64,000 nucleotides of DNA from JBCBWG01 sp038523925. GTDB lineage: Bacteria; Pseudomonadota; Alphaproteobacteria; Rhizobiales; Hyphomicrobiaceae. Within the stretch, counting starts at the first letter, position 1; each line of letters begins with the position of its first letter. Position numbers and translations under genes: made by a program. Shown here one piece after another: positions 62,257-64,000 of this stretch. A model generated the notes under the pieces. That model was given only the letters and a program-made list of their open reading frames with translations, searched no databases and was not told the origin of the DNA. Where the stretch lies: positions 124,001 through 188,000 of the forward strand of contig JBCBIY010000003.1 in the NCBI GenBank assembly GCA_038523925.1, written 5' to 3'.

Positions 62257-62532
62257 TCAGGCAGACGCGGCCGACATCGCCTTGATGCGCTTGGCGAGGC
62301 GCGACACCTTACGGCTGGCGGCGCGGGCGTGGACGATGCCCTTTTGACCGCTGCGCGCGATCGCCGGTTCAGCGGCTTTAAAAGCTTCCTTGGCCTTGGC
62401 GGCATCGCCTGCGGCGATGGCTTCCTCAACCCTGCGGATCTCGGTGCGCATGGCCGAGCGCCGCGCCTTATTAACGGCCGTGCGCCGTTCGATCTGCCGG
62501 ACTGCCTTCTTCGCTGAAACAGTGTTCGCCAT
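62257..62532 (-). CDS. rpsT: 30S ribosomal protein S20
   Basis: Small, basic, helical primary binder of 16S rRNA, 91 aa. Opening ANTVSAKKAVRQIERRTAVNKARRSAMRTEIRRVEEAIAAGD and the end KGIVHARAASRKVSRLAKRIKAM are canonical. In many Alphaproteobacteria rpsT lies next to dnaA; here its upstream neighbour is a membrane protein and no DnaA boxes are seen. A good promoter lies about 190 bases upstream. Confidence 0.96.
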   Translation of the reverse strand: MANTVSAKKAVRQIERRTAVNKARRSAMRTEIRRVEEAIAAGDAAKAKEAFKAAEPAIARSGQKGIVHARAASRKVSRLAKRIKAMSAASA

Positions 62533-62931
62533 TGAGTCTTCCTAGTTCTCTGCCGCCGGAGCCCGGCGAAGTGACCGCTGCCGCGCCGGTCTCGGACTGG
62601 TCAGCGTGCAAAGCGGTGCGGGTGATCTTGAGCGGCGCTGATGCGCCTTGGTCGCAGATGCGGCTGAAACACCACGGTCTGCACAAATCGGGGATCGCGC
62701 GCGATACGAGCGCAACCCGCGTCGTATATCGGGGGTGCTGGCGGCGGTCAACGCACGTTTGCCGGCGTCGGCCGGTCTCATTCGGTCGGGATGCCCCAGG
62801 GCGGAACAACCGGCAAGGCGGGTTTCAGGTTAAGCAGTCAATACGGCTCGCCGCCGGAACCGATGCGTTGTTTCAAGCCTGCGTTTAGGGCACGACTTGT
62901 GCGGGCGTCTTAGACATCGCTGGAGCGGCAC
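62533..62931. other. Non-coding region upstream of rpsT
   Basis: About 400 bases between divergent genes. It holds the rpsT promoter and a long leader. I looked for DnaA boxes (TTATCCACA-like) and found none, and I see no convincing small frame. Confidence 0.6.
62723..62751 (-). promoter_or_regulatory. Housekeeping promoter of rpsT
   Basis: On the minus strand TTGACC (62746-62751) and TATACG (62723-62728) are 17 bases apart, a good sigma-70-type match. The transcript would have a leader of about 185 bases, long enough for S20 autoregulation. Confidence 0.6.
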
Positions 62932-63555
62932 ATGATTTTCTGGATCCTCACGATACCGGTTAGCATCGTCCTACTCGTACTGACGGCGGCAGCCCGCGGC
63001 TCCGAACCGCAGCTTGCCTGGCTCCATCTCGCGATCTCCGCGTTTGTCGCAATCAGCTTTGCTTTGATCGCGATCCGTGAAGGGCGCGAACTGCTCGGGC
63101 GGAACGCGGAAGAAGTCGAGATCTCCGCGACCATGGCGCGATTCATGGGGCTGGTCTGGGCTTGGGGCGCGCTTGCGCTCGCGATCACATACGCGACCGG
63201 TATCGTCACGTGGGTCGAGTGGCCGGGCTTCTTTATCGCCTTCGCGGTTGCAGCCGGCCTGTCATTCTTCGTCTCGTTCCGCCTGCGCAATCAGGACGGC
63301 GGCGATTCGAACAAAGCGGGCATGCTCAAGATCGGCCGCTACCTCGCGATCGGCCAGCTCGTCGGCATGGTCATCGTCATGGCCGGTCTCGTCATCGACG
63401 GGAAGATGACGCGCTTCCTCGAAGATCAGGGCCCTGGCTGGCAGGACTGGGCCGCTAACAACTACTTCTTCTTCGGCGCGCTCGCGCTCGCAGCAATCAG
63501 CCTCTATAGCCTGCGCATCACGGGCCAGAGCGCGGAGCCAGATACGGCTGCCTAG
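62932..63555 (+). CDS. Membrane protein of unknown function
   Basis: A 207-aa protein with about six hydrophobic helices: FWILTIPVSIVLLVLTAAA, LAWLHLAISAFVAISFALIAI, GLVWAWGALALAITYATGI, WPGFFIAFAVAAGLSFFVSF, LAIGQLVGMVIVMAGLVIDG and YFFFGALALAAISLYSL. I do not recognise the family. The ATG at 62932 has GGAG at a short distance. The next gene, also a membrane protein, follows by 17 bases, so the two are likely one operon. Confidence 0.75.
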   Translation: MIFWILTIPVSIVLLVLTAAARGSEPQLAWLHLAISAFVAISFALIAIREGRELLGRNAEEVEISATMARFMGLVWAWGALALAITYATGIVTWVEWPGFFIAFAVAAGLSFFVSFRLRNQDGGDSNKAGMLKIGRYLAIGQLVGMVIVMAGLVIDGKMTRFLEDQGPGWQDWAANNYFFFGALALAAISLYSLRITGQSAEPDTAA

Positions 63556-63572
63556 CGGGTTGAGGATTGCCG

Positions 63573-64000
63573 ATGTCGGCCTCACGCGAGCCCCGGCGGC
63601 TCCGCGCATCGCACGACGCCTGGTGGATGGCCGGCGCCTACGGGCTCGGCGCAGCGGTCATGCTCGCTGGCTATGGCGCGACAAGCCTTTATTGGCAGCA
63701 TTGGTGGCAGTACGGCGCCGGAATGGCCGTTATCGCGCTCGGGGTCGCGGCATACGCGCAAGCTTTGCGGTCCGCCGACAGCGCGTTTGCCACGCCGCGG
63801 ATGCTCGACCTGGTCGCATTGCTGACCCTCTCACAAGGCGTCGCGGCGCTCGGCGGGCTCATCTTTCTCGTCGGCTCAGGCAAGCTGTGGGCTGGCAAGT
63901 CAGACTGGCTCGCCAACTGCGTGTTCGTCGCCGGCGGATTGGCCGTCGCAGCGCTTTCGTTTCGCGGTGTCCTGGCGCAGCGGCGCCTCAAACAGTCCGC
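63573..64000 (+). CDS. Partial membrane protein, cut by the window edge
   Basis: The frame is open from ATG 63573 to the end of the window, at least 142 residues. After a basic start (SASREPRRLRASHDAWW) come four hydrophobic helices, including MAGAYGLGAAVMLAGYGATSL, YGAGMAVIALGVAAYAQAL, LVALLTLSQGVAALGGLIFLVG and CVFVAGGLAVAALSFRGVLA. No family is recognised. GAGG lies upstream and the gene follows the preceding membrane protein by 17 bases. Confidence 0.65.
   Translation, partial: MSASREPRRLRASHDAWWMAGAYGLGAAVMLAGYGATSLYWQHWWQYGAGMAVIALGVAAYAQALRSADSAFATPRMLDLVALLTLSQGVAALGGLIFLVGSGKLWAGKSDWLANCVFVAGGLAVAALSFRGVLAQRRLKQS

Noticed and set aside
62533..62931. Possible chromosomal origin next to rpsT
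   Set aside because: rpsT is often near dnaA and oriC in Alphaproteobacteria, but I found no dnaA gene, no DnaA boxes and no AT-rich unwinding region.

Overview
The window looks like core chromosome of an alphaproteobacterium, most likely of the order Hyphomicrobiales (Rhizobiales). It is GC-rich and densely packed. The gene order murJ-trpS-usp-nifU-tsaB-rimI-plsC-miaB-phoH-ybeY-corC-lnt-xre-metK-trmB-rimP-nusA-ylxR-infB-rbfA-truB-rpsO-pnp is, as I recall it, a conserved backbone of that group. An HWE-family histidine kinase, a candidate Irr box, the ethylmalonyl-CoA pathway genes ecm and ccr, a DUF1150 gene beside hsp20, and an lptB-rpoN pair point the same way. I cannot name the genus. I see no prophage, integrase, insertion sequence or CRISPR array.

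Layout. 0.5-9.5 kb: an Lhr-type DEXH helicase, a DUF1330 protein, a polysaccharide flippase, small unknown proteins, a D,D-carboxypeptidase, tRNA-Leu(CAA) and ethylmalonyl-CoA mutase. 9.8-15.1 kb: crotonyl-CoA carboxylase/reductase, then a two-gene operon with a dimethylglycine/sarcosine dehydrogenase-like flavoprotein and an MttB-family methyltransferase, which suggests use of methylated amines. 15.3-19.7 kb: a sensory module with a lone receiver, a CheB-CheR-PAS-HWE kinase gene broken by a frameshift, and a decayed LOV/PAS fragment. 19.8-30.8 kb: the transcription/translation operon read right to left from rimP to pnp. 30.9-47.7 kb: trmB, metK (with a leader that can form a pseudoknot over its ribosome binding site), lnt, corC, ybeY, phoH, miaB, plsC, rimI, tsaB, a NifU-like Fe-S protein, usp, trpS, murJ and a GT2 glycosyltransferase. 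47.8-64 kb: a lone solute-binding protein, an LpxH-like phosphoesterase with a GT4 glycosyltransferase, a dksA-like gene with an in-frame amber codon, a TauE exporter, hsp20 plus DUF1150, an NDUFA9-like protein, tRNA-Leu(CAG), rnd, an unusual LptC-LptA fusion, lptB, rpoN, rlmH, two phosphoesterases, rpsT and two membrane proteins, the last cut by the window edge.

How they fit together. ecm and ccr are two signature enzymes of acetyl-CoA assimilation by the ethylmalonyl-CoA pathway, and the MttB/dehydrogenase pair could feed one-carbon units from methylated amines. The long right-to-left block couples ribosome maturation (RimP, RbfA, YbeY, RimI, S15, S20), tRNA modification (TrmB, TruB, MiaB, TsaB), transcription elongation (NusA) and RNA decay (Pnp, YbeY). 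Envelope genes recur: lnt, murJ, plsC, the Lpt genes, flippase, carboxypeptidase and glycosyltransferases.

Most notable for follow-up: the single-chain LptC-LptA-LptA protein; the metK leader pseudoknot; the frameshift that separates the CheB/CheR half of a receptor kinase from its HWE kinase, with a good internal ribosome binding site just after it; the amber-interrupted dksA-like gene; and the LOV remnant next to the broken kinase. Starts are chosen by eye from ribosome binding sites and family knowledge; several are TTG or GTG and remain uncertain.
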